Source of the DNA: Prauserella salsuginis
GTDB taxonomy: Bacteria; Actinomycetota; Actinomycetes; Mycobacteriales; Pseudonocardiaceae
Assembly (NCBI RefSeq): GCF_024648885.1
Contig: NZ_JANBBF010000008.1
Location: 558,001 to 622,000 of the forward strand
Direction of reading: 5' to 3'
Length of the DNA stretch: 64,000 nucleotides
In this document: piece after piece, positions 1 to 7,054 of the stretch
How the letters are laid out: each line of letters starts with the position of its first letter
Numbering within the stretch: the first letter of the stretch is position 1
Translations under genes and position numbers: made by a program
The notes under the pieces: generated by a model
What the model saw: only the letters and a program-made list of their open reading frames with translations
The model's database searches: none
Told to the model about the DNA's origin: nothing

Positions 1-233
1 GCGCTGAGTTCGCCCGCGTCGTAGGCGCGGCGGGACGCGGCGCCCACGTGGAGCCGGCAGGCCGGATCGTGACCGAAATCGGCCGCGTCGACCACGGGGT
101 TCCAGCGCATCGCGTACAGGTCGGACACGGTCACGGCATGGCCGGACGCCACCAGGGCACGCCTGCCCTCGGCGGCGAGCATGCCGCCGAGCGAGCGCGG
201 TTCGGGATGAGCGTGAATCCACAGGACGTTCAT
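1..233 (-). CDS. NAD(P)H-dependent oxidoreductase, flavodoxin-like fold (partial, C-terminus beyond window)
   Basis: The translation starts MNVLWIHAHPEPRS and continues with LVASGHAVTVSDLYAMRWNPV and a Pro/Val-rich stretch. This is the N-terminus of the MdaB/KefF/YwrO family of FMN-dependent quinone or NAD(P)H reductases: a first beta strand, then the AHPxxxS loop that binds the flavin phosphate, then SDLYAMxFNPV. About 77 codons are visible; the rest lies left of the window. The start at 233 follows directly from family alignment. It is a soluble cytoplasmic enzyme, and its substrate cannot be told from this fragment. Confidence 0.85.
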   Translation of the reverse strand, partial: MNVLWIHAHPEPRSLGGMLAAEGRRALVASGHAVTVSDLYAMRWNPVVDAADFGHDPACRLHVGAASRRAYDAGELS

Positions 234-296
234 GCGCCCAGCCTCGACCAGTCCACTATTCCAGTCCAGTGGCTATACAGCCACTGTCCGAAAGGA

Positions 297-527
297 TCAG
301 GCCATTCCATTTCGGGCCGCCGAACGGCGCTTCGTCCTGCCGCGGCTCGCGCCGCTGCGCGCGCCGGCGTTGGCCTGGCCGATGTGCCAGAGGATCACCA
401 GGCCGGTCACGACGTAGCGGGCGAACGCCGGTTCCACGTCGAACGGCAGTCCCGGGTAGTGCACCGTCCGCCCGATCACTGCCAGAACCAGGATCAGGCC
501 TGCCGCGAACAGGAGTGTGGTCACCAT
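297..527 (-). CDS. small hypothetical membrane protein
   Basis: This 76-residue protein begins MVTTLLFAAGLILVLAVIG, a clear hydrophobic segment, and has a second hydrophobic stretch (YVVTGLVILWHIG) near residues 38-50, ending in a basic tail. I chose the ATG at 527 over the upstream in-frame ATG at 572 because a GAGGAG ribosome site lies about 10 bases before it and because the membrane segment then starts at once. I do not recognise the family. It lies upstream of the flavodoxin-fold gene on the same strand, with a 63-bp gap, so the two may be cotranscribed. Confidence 0.6.
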   Translation of the reverse strand: MVTTLLFAAGLILVLAVIGRTVHYPGLPFDVEPAFARYVVTGLVILWHIGQANAGARSGASRGRTKRRSAARNGMA

Positions 528-641
528 TGCGTCTCGTCTCCTCACGGGTCGTACTCGGCAGGTGCGTTTCATGACTCAGCATGATCGGGACACCGAGCCG
601 AGATAAGTGGCCGGAGGGCCAGTATGTGAAAGAATCCGGCC

Positions 642-1658
642 ATGCGACCTGAGGCAGAGCTTCACCGCGATCGGCCGCACCGCGTCGCCGTGCTCGTACG
701 TCCCGGGGTCATGCCCCTCGAACTCGGCCTCGTCCACCAGCTGTTCGGTTCGGCCCGCAGGCAGTCCGGCCCGGGCGCGGGCACCCTGCTGTACGACGTC
801 GTGACCTGCACGCTCGAGCCCGGTCCGGTGCCGACCGACGCCGACTTCCCCATCCACGTGTCCCACGGTCCGGACGTCATCGACGACGCGGGCACGGTGC
901 TCGTGCCCGCGTCGGAGGAACCCGGCCAGCCGGAGACGGGCGGCGCGCTGGGACCCGCGCTGGCGGGCGCCCTCGCCCGGGTCCGGCCCGGCGTCCGGAT
1001 CGCGTCGATCTGCACCGGGGCGTTCGTGCTCGCCGCGGCCGGGCTGCTCGACGGCCGCCGCGCCACGACCCACTGGCGGTCCGCCGACACCTTCCGCCGG
1101 CAGTTCCCGCACATCGAACTGGACCCCGACGTGCTGTTCACCGACGGCGGCGACGTCCTCACGTCCGCGGGCGAGGCCGCCGGCATCGACCTGTGCCTCC
1201 ACCTGATCCGGCGCGATCACGGCGCTGCGGTGGCCGCCGACGTGGCCCGCCGCACCGTCGTGCCGCCGTACCGGGAGGGTGGACAGGCCCAGTACGTGCC
1301 ACAGCCGGTGCCCGAGGCGGGCGGTACGTCCACGGCGCCGGCCCGGGCGTGGGCGCTGGAACATCTCGACCGGCCCGTATCGTTGTCCGAACTGGCGGAA
1401 CGGGCATCGATGAGCGTGCGCACGTTCACCCGCCGTTTCCGCGCCGAGACCGGCTGTTCCCCCGGCCGGTGGCTCACCCGGCAACGGGTGGAACGGGCCA
1501 GGGTGCTGCTCGAGGAGACCGACCGGCCCGTCGAGGTGATCGCCGACGACGTGGGATTCGGCACGGGGGCCTCGCTGCGGGCACACTTCCGTGATGTGGT
1601 CGGCGTCTCCCCCGGCGTGTACCGCGCCACGTTCCGGGGCGGAATGCCACAGGACTGA
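642..1658 (+). CDS. GlxA-type transcriptional regulator (DJ-1/PfpI + AraC HTH)
   Basis: The 338-residue protein has two parts. Residues about 14-190 form a DJ-1/PfpI (glutamine amidotransferase class I-like) domain with the nucleophile-elbow motif SICTGAF around Cys124. Residues about 225-330 form an AraC-type double helix-turn-helix (SLSELAERASMSVRTFTRRF, then a second helix pair ending GVSPGVYRATF). In GlxA regulators the DJ-1 domain is thought to sense a small molecule and is usually not catalytic. The gene lies divergent to the small membrane protein and flavodoxin-fold gene, which are natural candidate targets, though this is inference. Confidence 0.93.
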   Translation: MRPEAELHRDRPHRVAVLVRPGVMPLELGLVHQLFGSARRQSGPGAGTLLYDVVTCTLEPGPVPTDADFPIHVSHGPDVIDDAGTVLVPASEEPGQPETGGALGPALAGALARVRPGVRIASICTGAFVLAAAGLLDGRRATTHWRSADTFRRQFPHIELDPDVLFTDGGDVLTSAGEAAGIDLCLHLIRRDHGAAVAADVARRTVVPPYREGGQAQYVPQPVPEAGGTSTAPARAWALEHLDRPVSLSELAERASMSVRTFTRRFRAETGCSPGRWLTRQRVERARVLLEETDRPVEVIADDVGFGTGASLRAHFRDVVGVSPGVYRATFRGGMPQD

Positions 1659-1692
1659 CAAGCGTTGTCATAACGGAAAGAGGTGACAACGA

Positions 1693-2739
1693 TTGGCAGA
1701 AGCCACCAAGACCCCGACCCGCCGCACGCGCGCAACGGGCAGCGGCGAGGCAGACGCCGACCTGGTCCGTGTCTACCTCGACGAGATCGGTAGGACCCCG
1801 CTGCTGACCGCCGAGCAGGAGATCGACCTGGCCAAGCGCATCGAGGCGGGCGTCTACGCCACCGAGCTGCTCCGTCGGGCCGACCGAGCCCGCGGCGGCC
1901 GCGACGACACCGGCTCCCACCAGGCCGGGCACGACGGCAGCGCCGCCCCGACGCTGCCGTCCGGCGCCGTCGAGCTGCCCGCCGACCGCCGGGACCTCGA
2001 GCAGATCGCGCGTGACGGCGAGGCCGCGAAGGACCACATGGTGCAGGCGAACCTGCGGCTGGTGGTCACGGCGGCCCGCAAGAATCGCAACTCCAACCTG
2101 TCGTTGCTCGACGCCGTGCAGGAGGGCAATCTCGGCCTGATCCACGCGGTGGAGAAGTTCGACTACGCCAAGGGGTTCAAGTTCTCCACCTACGCGATGT
2201 GGTGGATCCGGCAGGCCATCCAGCGCGGCAATGCGTTCTTCAGCGGCACGATCCGGCTGCCGATGCACACGGCCGAGCAGATCGCCAAGCTCGACCGGCT
2301 GCAGCGCACGCTCGAGGCGCAGGGCCGGCACAACCTGTCGGTCGACGAGCTCGCGCAGGCCGCGGACATGTCGGTCGAACGCGTTCTGGCGCTGCGGCAG
2401 GCGGGGCAGAGCACGGCGAGTCTCGACGTCCCGGTGGACGACGACGGTGAGCTCACCCTCGGCGATCTGGTCACCACCGGATCGGTACCCGGCGTCAGCG
2501 AATCGCTCGAGCACTCGTCGATGGTCGGCGAACTCAACGCCGCGCTCGAAACGCTGCCAGCCCAGGAGGCGACGGTGCTGGCGCTGCGGTACGGCCTCAC
2601 CGACGGCGACCCGCACACGGTGCCCGACATCGCCCGCAGGCTGGGGCTGACGCGCAAACGGGTGCGCTCGCTCGAGGAACGCGGCCTGTCGCGGCTCCGC
2701 GCGGAGAACCACGGCTCGCTGCTGGCCTGGGCCAGCTGA
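1693..2739 (+). CDS. RNA polymerase sigma factor, divergent group 2 sigma-70
   Basis: The 348-residue protein starts at a TTG with an AGAGGTGA-type ribosome site just upstream. Region 1.2 (DADLVRVYLDEIGRTPLLTA) is close to SigA/SigB, followed by an Ala/Gly-rich insertion at about 65-100. Region 2 (LRLVVTAARKNR to KGFKFSTYAMWWIRQAI) occupies 121-178, region 3 about 190-260 and region 4 about 280-340. Two places normally constant in primary-type factors are changed: region 2.4 has RGNAFFSGTIRLPMH instead of RAMADQxRTIRLPVH, and region 4.2 has TRKRVRSLEER instead of TRERIRQIE. It probably recognises an altered or stress-specific promoter set. No anti-sigma gene is adjacent. Confidence 0.9.
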   Translation: MAEATKTPTRRTRATGSGEADADLVRVYLDEIGRTPLLTAEQEIDLAKRIEAGVYATELLRRADRARGGRDDTGSHQAGHDGSAAPTLPSGAVELPADRRDLEQIARDGEAAKDHMVQANLRLVVTAARKNRNSNLSLLDAVQEGNLGLIHAVEKFDYAKGFKFSTYAMWWIRQAIQRGNAFFSGTIRLPMHTAEQIAKLDRLQRTLEAQGRHNLSVDELAQAADMSVERVLALRQAGQSTASLDVPVDDDGELTLGDLVTTGSVPGVSESLEHSSMVGELNAALETLPAQEATVLALRYGLTDGDPHTVPDIARRLGLTRKRVRSLEERGLSRLRAENHGSLLAWAS

Positions 2740-2755
2740 GCCGTCCTGTCGCTGC

Positions 2756-2792
2756 GGCCGTCTCCGGCGTCCACCCCGCGCCGGAGGCGGCC
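2756..2792 (+). terminator. intrinsic terminator-like hairpin after the sigma factor gene
   Basis: A 14-bp stem (arms 2756-2769 and 2779-2792) with one T-G wobble and a 9-base loop begins 17 bases after the sigma-factor stop codon. No long T run follows, only TTCCCCT, as is usual for actinobacterial hairpin terminators. The rest of the gap up to the ligase start at 2956 shows no further gene. Confidence 0.65.
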
Positions 2793-2955
2793 TTCCCCTG
2801 TCGGCGGTCGTATCACCCGCGAGACATCGGCGGTGGTCCGCGCCGTCGACAGCGGCGCGTAGCGGCAGCTCGCGGCCGGCGTCCGGCCGCCGTGGCCGGG
2901 CTGCGCAGCCGGAAGTACCGTGCCGGACGGCCGCCGCGGCTCTACGATCGCTGGT

Positions 2956-4041
2956 GTGCAGCTGCCTGTGATGCCGCCGGTCCGGCCGATGCTCGCCACT
3001 CTCGTGCGCGAGCTTCCACGTGAGCCCGGTCTGCGCTACGAGCCCAAGTGGGACGGCTTCCGGTGCATCGTGTTCCGCGACGGCGACGAGATCGAACTCG
3101 GTTCCCGCAACGACCGCCCGCTGACCCGGTACTTTCCCGAGCTGGTCGCGCTGCTGGCCGAAGCGTTGCCGCCGCGCTGCGTCGTGGACGGGGAGATCGT
3201 CATCGTCGGCGAGTCCGGCCTGGATTTCGACGCGCTGCAACAACGCCTCCACCCGGCGGCTTCACGGGTGCGCAAGCTCGCGGCGGAGACGCCCGCGGGC
3301 TTCGTGGCGTTCGACCTGCTCGCGCTCGGCGACGAGGACCTGACCGGCGAGGCGTTCTCGCTGCGCCGTACGAGGCTCGAGGACATCCTCGACACCGCAC
3401 CGGCCCGGGTGCACCTCACGCCGGTGACCGGCGATGCCGACATCGCCGAGGACTGGTTCACCCGGTTCGAAGGAGCAGGATTCGACGGGGTCATGGTCAA
3501 GGCCGCCGACGAGCCGTACCGGCAGGACAAGCGGACCATGCGCAAGGTCAAACACGAGCGCACGGCCGACTGCGTCGTGGCCGGATTCCGCTGGCACAAA
3601 GACGGCGAGGGCGTCGGCTCGTTGCTGTTGGGGCTCTACGACGAGGCGGGCACGCTGCACCACGTCGGCGTGGCGAGCAGCTTCACCGCGGCGCGCAGGC
3701 GCGAGCTGGCCGCCGAACTGGAACCGCTCCGCTCCGGCGCGCTGGACCGGCATCCGTGGCGCGACTGGGCGGACCCCGGGGCGCAGGCCGTCCACGGCGG
3801 CCGCATGCCGGGCGGGCAGAGCCGGTGGAGCGCGGGCAAGGATCTGTCCTGGGAGCCACTGCGCATCGAGCGGGTCGCCGAGGTGCGGTACGAACACCTC
3901 CAAGCGGGCCGGTTCCGGCACGGCGGCAGGCTGGTGCGGTTCCGGTCCGATCGGGACCCGGCCTCGTGCACCTACGCCCAGCTGGAGGAAGTGCCTCCCG
4001 CGGAGCTGACGGCGCTGTTCGACGAGGCGGCTCCGGCATGA
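2956..4041 (+). CDS. ligC: ATP-dependent DNA ligase, LigC type
   Basis: This 361-residue ligase joins nicks in duplex DNA with ATP and serves repair such as non-homologous end joining and base-excision repair. The adenylation motif I KWDG puts the nucleophile at Lys31; later motifs include GEIVIV, FDGVMVKAADEPY and an OB-fold part with KVKHERTADCVVAGF. The GTG at 2956 gives the N-terminus MQLPVMPPVRPMLA that matches mycobacterial LigC; the upstream in-frame ATG at 2920 would add 12 unrelated residues. The next gene, a LigD-type polymerase, starts inside the stop codon (ATGA overlap), so both are cotranscribed. No ku gene is visible here. Confidence 0.93.
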   Translation: MQLPVMPPVRPMLATLVRELPREPGLRYEPKWDGFRCIVFRDGDEIELGSRNDRPLTRYFPELVALLAEALPPRCVVDGEIVIVGESGLDFDALQQRLHPAASRVRKLAAETPAGFVAFDLLALGDEDLTGEAFSLRRTRLEDILDTAPARVHLTPVTGDADIAEDWFTRFEGAGFDGVMVKAADEPYRQDKRTMRKVKHERTADCVVAGFRWHKDGEGVGSLLLGLYDEAGTLHHVGVASSFTAARRRELAAELEPLRSGALDRHPWRDWADPGAQAVHGGRMPGGQSRWSAGKDLSWEPLRIERVAEVRYEHLQAGRFRHGGRLVRFRSDRDPASCTYAQLEEVPPAELTALFDEAAPA

Positions 4042-5069
4042 GCCCGGCGGCGAAGGACTCGGTCACGCTCGAGGTGCCGGGACCGGACGGGCGCCGGACC
4101 GCGGTCGCGATTTCCAGTCCGGGCAAGGTGTTCTTCGCCGAACGCGGCGAGACGAAACTCGACCTGGCGCGCTACTACGAGGCCGTGGCCGGGCCGCTGC
4201 TGGCGACGCTCGGCGGCAGGCCGCTGCTGATGGAGCGCTATCCCAACGGCGCCGGCGGGAAATCGTGGTTCCAGAAACGCGTGCCGTCCTCGGTTCCGGA
4301 CTGGCTCGCCACGACCGTCGTGGCGACGCCGAACGGCACGACCAGTGACGCACTCGTGGCCGCCGACCTGGCGCACGTGCTGTGGGCGGTGAACCTGGGC
4401 TGCCTGGGCTTCCACGTCTGGCCGTACCTCGCGGCGGCTCCCGAGGTGGCCGACGAGCTGCGGATCGATCTCGACCCCTCCCCCGGTGTGACGTTCGACC
4501 AGGTGCGTGAGGCGGCAGTACGGGCACGTGCGCTGCTGGACGAGCTCGGCATCGAGCCGGTCATCAAGACGACCGGCTCACGCGGACTGCACCTGTACGT
4601 GCGCCTCGAACCTCGATGGGACAGCTACGCCGTGCGCGCCGCCGCCGTCGCCCTCGCACGCGAGCTGGAACGGCGGCATCCGGACCTGATCACCGCGCAA
4701 TGGTGGAAGGAGGAGCGGGGCACGCGCGTGTTCGTCGACTTCAACCAGAACGCGCCCCACAAGACGGTGTTCGGTGCCTGGTGCGTCCGTCCGGTCGCCG
4801 GCGCGCTCGTGTCGGCGCCGATCGCCTGGGACGAGCTGGCCGACGTCGATCCGCGCGAACTCACGATCGCCACCGTGCCCGGCCTGCTGGCCGAGCGCGG
4901 CGATCCGTGGGCGGGAATCGGCGAGCGGCCGCAGTCGCTCGAGCCGCTGCTGGAGATGTCGCGGCGGGACCTGGCGGCGGGGCTGATGGACGCGCCGTGG
5001 CCGCCGGTGTATCCGAAACAGCCCGGCGAACCCCCGCGGGTGGCGCCGAGCAGGGCGAAGAAGACCTGA
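4038..5069 (+). CDS. LigD-type primase-polymerase (NHEJ polymerase domain), stand-alone
   Basis: The 343-residue protein is an archaeo-eukaryotic primase superfamily enzyme like the PolDom of LigD. Such enzymes add ribonucleotides or fill gaps at double-strand breaks. The metal-binding DLDP is at residues 144-147 with PSPG after it; the nucleotide-binding TTGSRGLHLYV follows at about 178-188, and the third acidic strand with the conserved tail FVDFNQNAPHKTVFGAW comes near 230-247. It overlaps the upstream ligase by 4 bp. The pairing of a separate ligase and polymerase resembles the mycobacterial LigC/Prim-PolC arrangement rather than a fused LigD. Confidence 0.92.
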   Translation: MSPAAKDSVTLEVPGPDGRRTAVAISSPGKVFFAERGETKLDLARYYEAVAGPLLATLGGRPLLMERYPNGAGGKSWFQKRVPSSVPDWLATTVVATPNGTTSDALVAADLAHVLWAVNLGCLGFHVWPYLAAAPEVADELRIDLDPSPGVTFDQVREAAVRARALLDELGIEPVIKTTGSRGLHLYVRLEPRWDSYAVRAAAVALARELERRHPDLITAQWWKEERGTRVFVDFNQNAPHKTVFGAWCVRPVAGALVSAPIAWDELADVDPRELTIATVPGLLAERGDPWAGIGERPQSLEPLLEMSRRDLAAGLMDAPWPPVYPKQPGEPPRVAPSRAKKT

Positions 5070-5096
5070 GCCTGAGCGGGACGTCCCCGGCCGGGG

Positions 5097-5507
5097 TCAG
5101 TCCGACCGGTCGCGGGAACGGGCGGTGCGGAGCCGGCTCGCCCGCTGCAGCGCGTTGACGAGCTGCTGCTTGGTCATCGTGGCGCGGCCCCGGATGTCGA
5201 GTTCCTTGGCGCGTTCGTACAGGTGCCGTTTGGGTGCCCGCGTGTCGACACCGCCTGCGGTCGCGTACTGCTGCCGGCCCGCGCCTCCGCGCTCGGCCTG
5301 CGTGTCCGAGGGCCCGTGCCGGCGTTTGGCCTTCCAGCGGTCGCCGACCTTCTCGTAGCCGCGCTTCAGCGCGGCGAACGCCGTGCGGTGGGCGCGCGGC
5401 CCCTCGCCGTACTCCTCGACGGCCGAGTCGTGTGCCTTGATCCACGTACGCTGCGCCTTCTCGGACGATCGCCGCACCGTGCCGGGCAGCTCCCGACGTC
5501 CGGGCAT
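5097..5507 (-). CDS. ChaB family protein with Rho N-like C-terminal domain
   Basis: The 136-residue basic protein starts MPGRRELPGTVRRSSEKAQR, the typical opening of ChaB proteins, with the ChaB core over residues about 1-62 (TWIKAHDSAVEEYGEGPRAHRTAFAALK). A Rho-N/SAP-like motif (HLYERAKELDIRGRATMTKQQLVNAL) lies near 98-124 and suggests nucleic-acid binding. The start at 5507 has a strong GGAGGTGG ribosome site; the in-frame ATG at 5537 would add only ten residues and lies in a duplicated 14-bp segment. It is convergent with the repair genes. ChaB-like genes often sit near ku and ligD in actinobacteria; the exact role is unknown. Confidence 0.85.
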   Translation of the reverse strand: MPGRRELPGTVRRSSEKAQRTWIKAHDSAVEEYGEGPRAHRTAFAALKRGYEKVGDRWKAKRRHGPSDTQAERGGAGRQQYATAGGVDTRAPKRHLYERAKELDIRGRATMTKQQLVNALQRASRLRTARSRDRSD

Positions 5508-5522
5508 GGCTCCACCTCCTCG

Positions 5523-5550
5523 CGACAGCTCCCTCACGACAGCTCCCTCA
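5523..5550. repeat. two perfect copies of a 14-bp tandem repeat
   Basis: The unit CGACAGCTCCCTCA occurs twice head to tail (5523-5536 and 5537-5550), just upstream of the ChaB-like gene's ribosome site. It looks like a local slippage duplication. Confidence 0.8.
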
Positions 5551-5644
5551 CGACCGAGGCCCGGTGGCGGGTTCCCGGCGACGGAGTGCGTTCCGTCCGA
5601 GTGCTACCCGGCCCGCACGTGGGGAAACGTCACAGGTGCAGCCT

Positions 5645-5724
5645 CGGTCCACGTCACGCCCGGTCCACGTCACGGCCGGCCCCCGTCACCGCCGGTCCAC
5701 GTCACGGCCGGTCGCGGTAACGGG
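5645..5724. repeat. 16-bp tandem repeat, five units, spanning a stop codon
   Basis: Units of 16 bp with the core CGGTCCACGTCACG run at 5645-5660, 5661-5676, 5677-5692, 5693-5708 and, degenerate, 5709-5724. Units 1, 2 and 4 differ by one or two bases; units 3 and 5 have drifted further. The fourth unit contains the stop codon (TCA at 5702-5704) of the minus-strand phosphotransferase gene, so the repeat forms the end of that gene and its 3' flank. Confidence 0.85.
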
Positions 5725-7054
5725 GGTTCGCCACCGCGAGACGGTCGGCGACGTCCCGGCGGACGACGTCGAGCACCGACTCGTCGCCGGCGTCGAGGTC
5801 CCCGCGGCGGAGCGCGTCGGCCAAGGCGCGGGAGTCTGCCACGCCCAGTTCGGCCAGTCGCCGGTCGTGTCGCTGCTGCTGGGCGGCGCCGACGGCGAGT
5901 TCGCGCTGCACCATGCCGAGCGCATTGGCGGCCACCCTGGCGTGATAGTCGCCGTCGGCGCCGAGGTAGTCGCGTACGGCCTCGAGGAGTTCCGACGCCG
6001 TCGGCCTGCCGTGCAGGTCCGGCGCCTCGGGTGCGGTCACCGGATCGGGTTCGGCCGGTTCGATACCGAGGGCGAGCAGCAGGTCGTGTTCCTGTTCGCA
6101 CACGCGCCGCCCCACCGTGGCGAGCTCGACCGAGCGCGCCTGCCCGGACAGATGCCGCCGCGCCTGCATCCCGCACATCACCGCCCACCTGGCCGTGCCG
6201 TACACCTCCCACCAGTGCAGCGTGCCGGCGTCGGGCCGGACCCCCGCGACCTCGGCGTAGCCGTCAAGCAGCTGCGCACGCGATCCGAAACCGCCGACCG
6301 GTTCGGGCGCGCCGAATCGCCACGCCTTGACGCACAGCCAGCCCAGGTCCTCCATCGGATCCCCGCGATGCGCCAGTTCCCAGTCCAGCACGGCGCGCAG
6401 CCCGTCGGGGCCGACGATGAGGTTGCCGTTGCGAAAGTCGCCGTGCACCAGCGTGTCCCCGGCCGGCCCGGGCCGGTGCCGATGCAGCCACCGCAGGGCG
6501 ATCTCCACGGTCGGCAACGGTTCGTCGAGCGCGTCGTAGTGCTCGGTGAGCCACGCGAGCGGGTCCGGGGCCGGCAGCCCCGGGACCCGGTCGACAGGAA
6601 TGCGGTGGATGCGCGCCAGAACCCGGCCCAGTTCGGCAGCCAATCCGGCACGCGCGTGCGCGTAGTCGTCGTCGCGCAACAGCCGCCGCGGGATCGTCTC
6701 CCCTTCGATATGGCGGCTGATCAGGTACGGCGCGCCAAGACCGGTGGCACCGTCGTCGGTGACCGGCTCGCCGTGGGTGCCGTGGTCGACGAGTTCGGGC
6801 ACCGGAACGCCGTGCCGCAGGGCCGCGGGCAGCAGGGCGGCCTCCCGCGCGATCGTCTCGGGGTCCGGTTGCCCGGACGGGTCTCGGCGCAGCACGAGCC
6901 GCACCGGCTCGGCGCCGGGTCTGTTGGCCTCGAACGACCACGTCTCGCGGCTCGCACCCGCCGACAGCCGCCGCGGCTCGCCGACCGCCACCGCCTCGCC
7001 CCACAGGCCCCCGAGCCGGACCGCCAGTCGCGTGGCCAGATCCGCCGACGTCAT
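5702..7054 (-). CDS. aminoglycoside phosphotransferase-like (ACAD10-type) kinase
   Basis: The 450-residue protein has the APH/choline-kinase fold: an ATP-binding N-lobe to about residue 120, the catalytic loop HGDFRNGN at 204-211 and the metal-binding DWE at 224-226 followed by GDPMEDLGW. A helical extension of about 120 residues follows, which many APH-like proteins of acyl-CoA clusters share. Relatives (the ACAD10/11 N-domain type) phosphorylate 4-hydroxyacyl-CoA so that it can be isomerised to a 3-hydroxyacyl-CoA; the actual substrate here is inferred from context. It overlaps the upstream acyl-CoA dehydrogenase by 4 bp. Antibiotic resistance is an unlikely role. Confidence 0.88.
   Translation of the reverse strand: MTSADLATRLAVRLGGLWGEAVAVGEPRRLSAGASRETWSFEANRPGAEPVRLVLRRDPSGQPDPETIAREAALLPAALRHGVPVPELVDHGTHGEPVTDDGATGLGAPYLISRHIEGETIPRRLLRDDDYAHARAGLAAELGRVLARIHRIPVDRVPGLPAPDPLAWLTEHYDALDEPLPTVEIALRWLHRHRPGPAGDTLVHGDFRNGNLIVGPDGLRAVLDWELAHRGDPMEDLGWLCVKAWRFGAPEPVGGFGSRAQLLDGYAEVAGVRPDAGTLHWWEVYGTARWAVMCGMQARRHLSGQARSVELATVGRRVCEQEHDLLLALGIEPAEPDPVTAPEAPDLHGRPTASELLEAVRDYLGADGDYHARVAANALGMVQRELAVGAAQQQRHDRRLAELGVADSRALADALRRGDLDAGDESVLDVVRRDVADRLAVANPRYRDRP

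Noticed and set aside
5702-7054. Phosphotransferase as an aminoglycoside resistance gene
   Set aside because: It is translationally coupled to an acyl-CoA dehydrogenase in a fatty-acid cluster, as in ACAD10-type systems.
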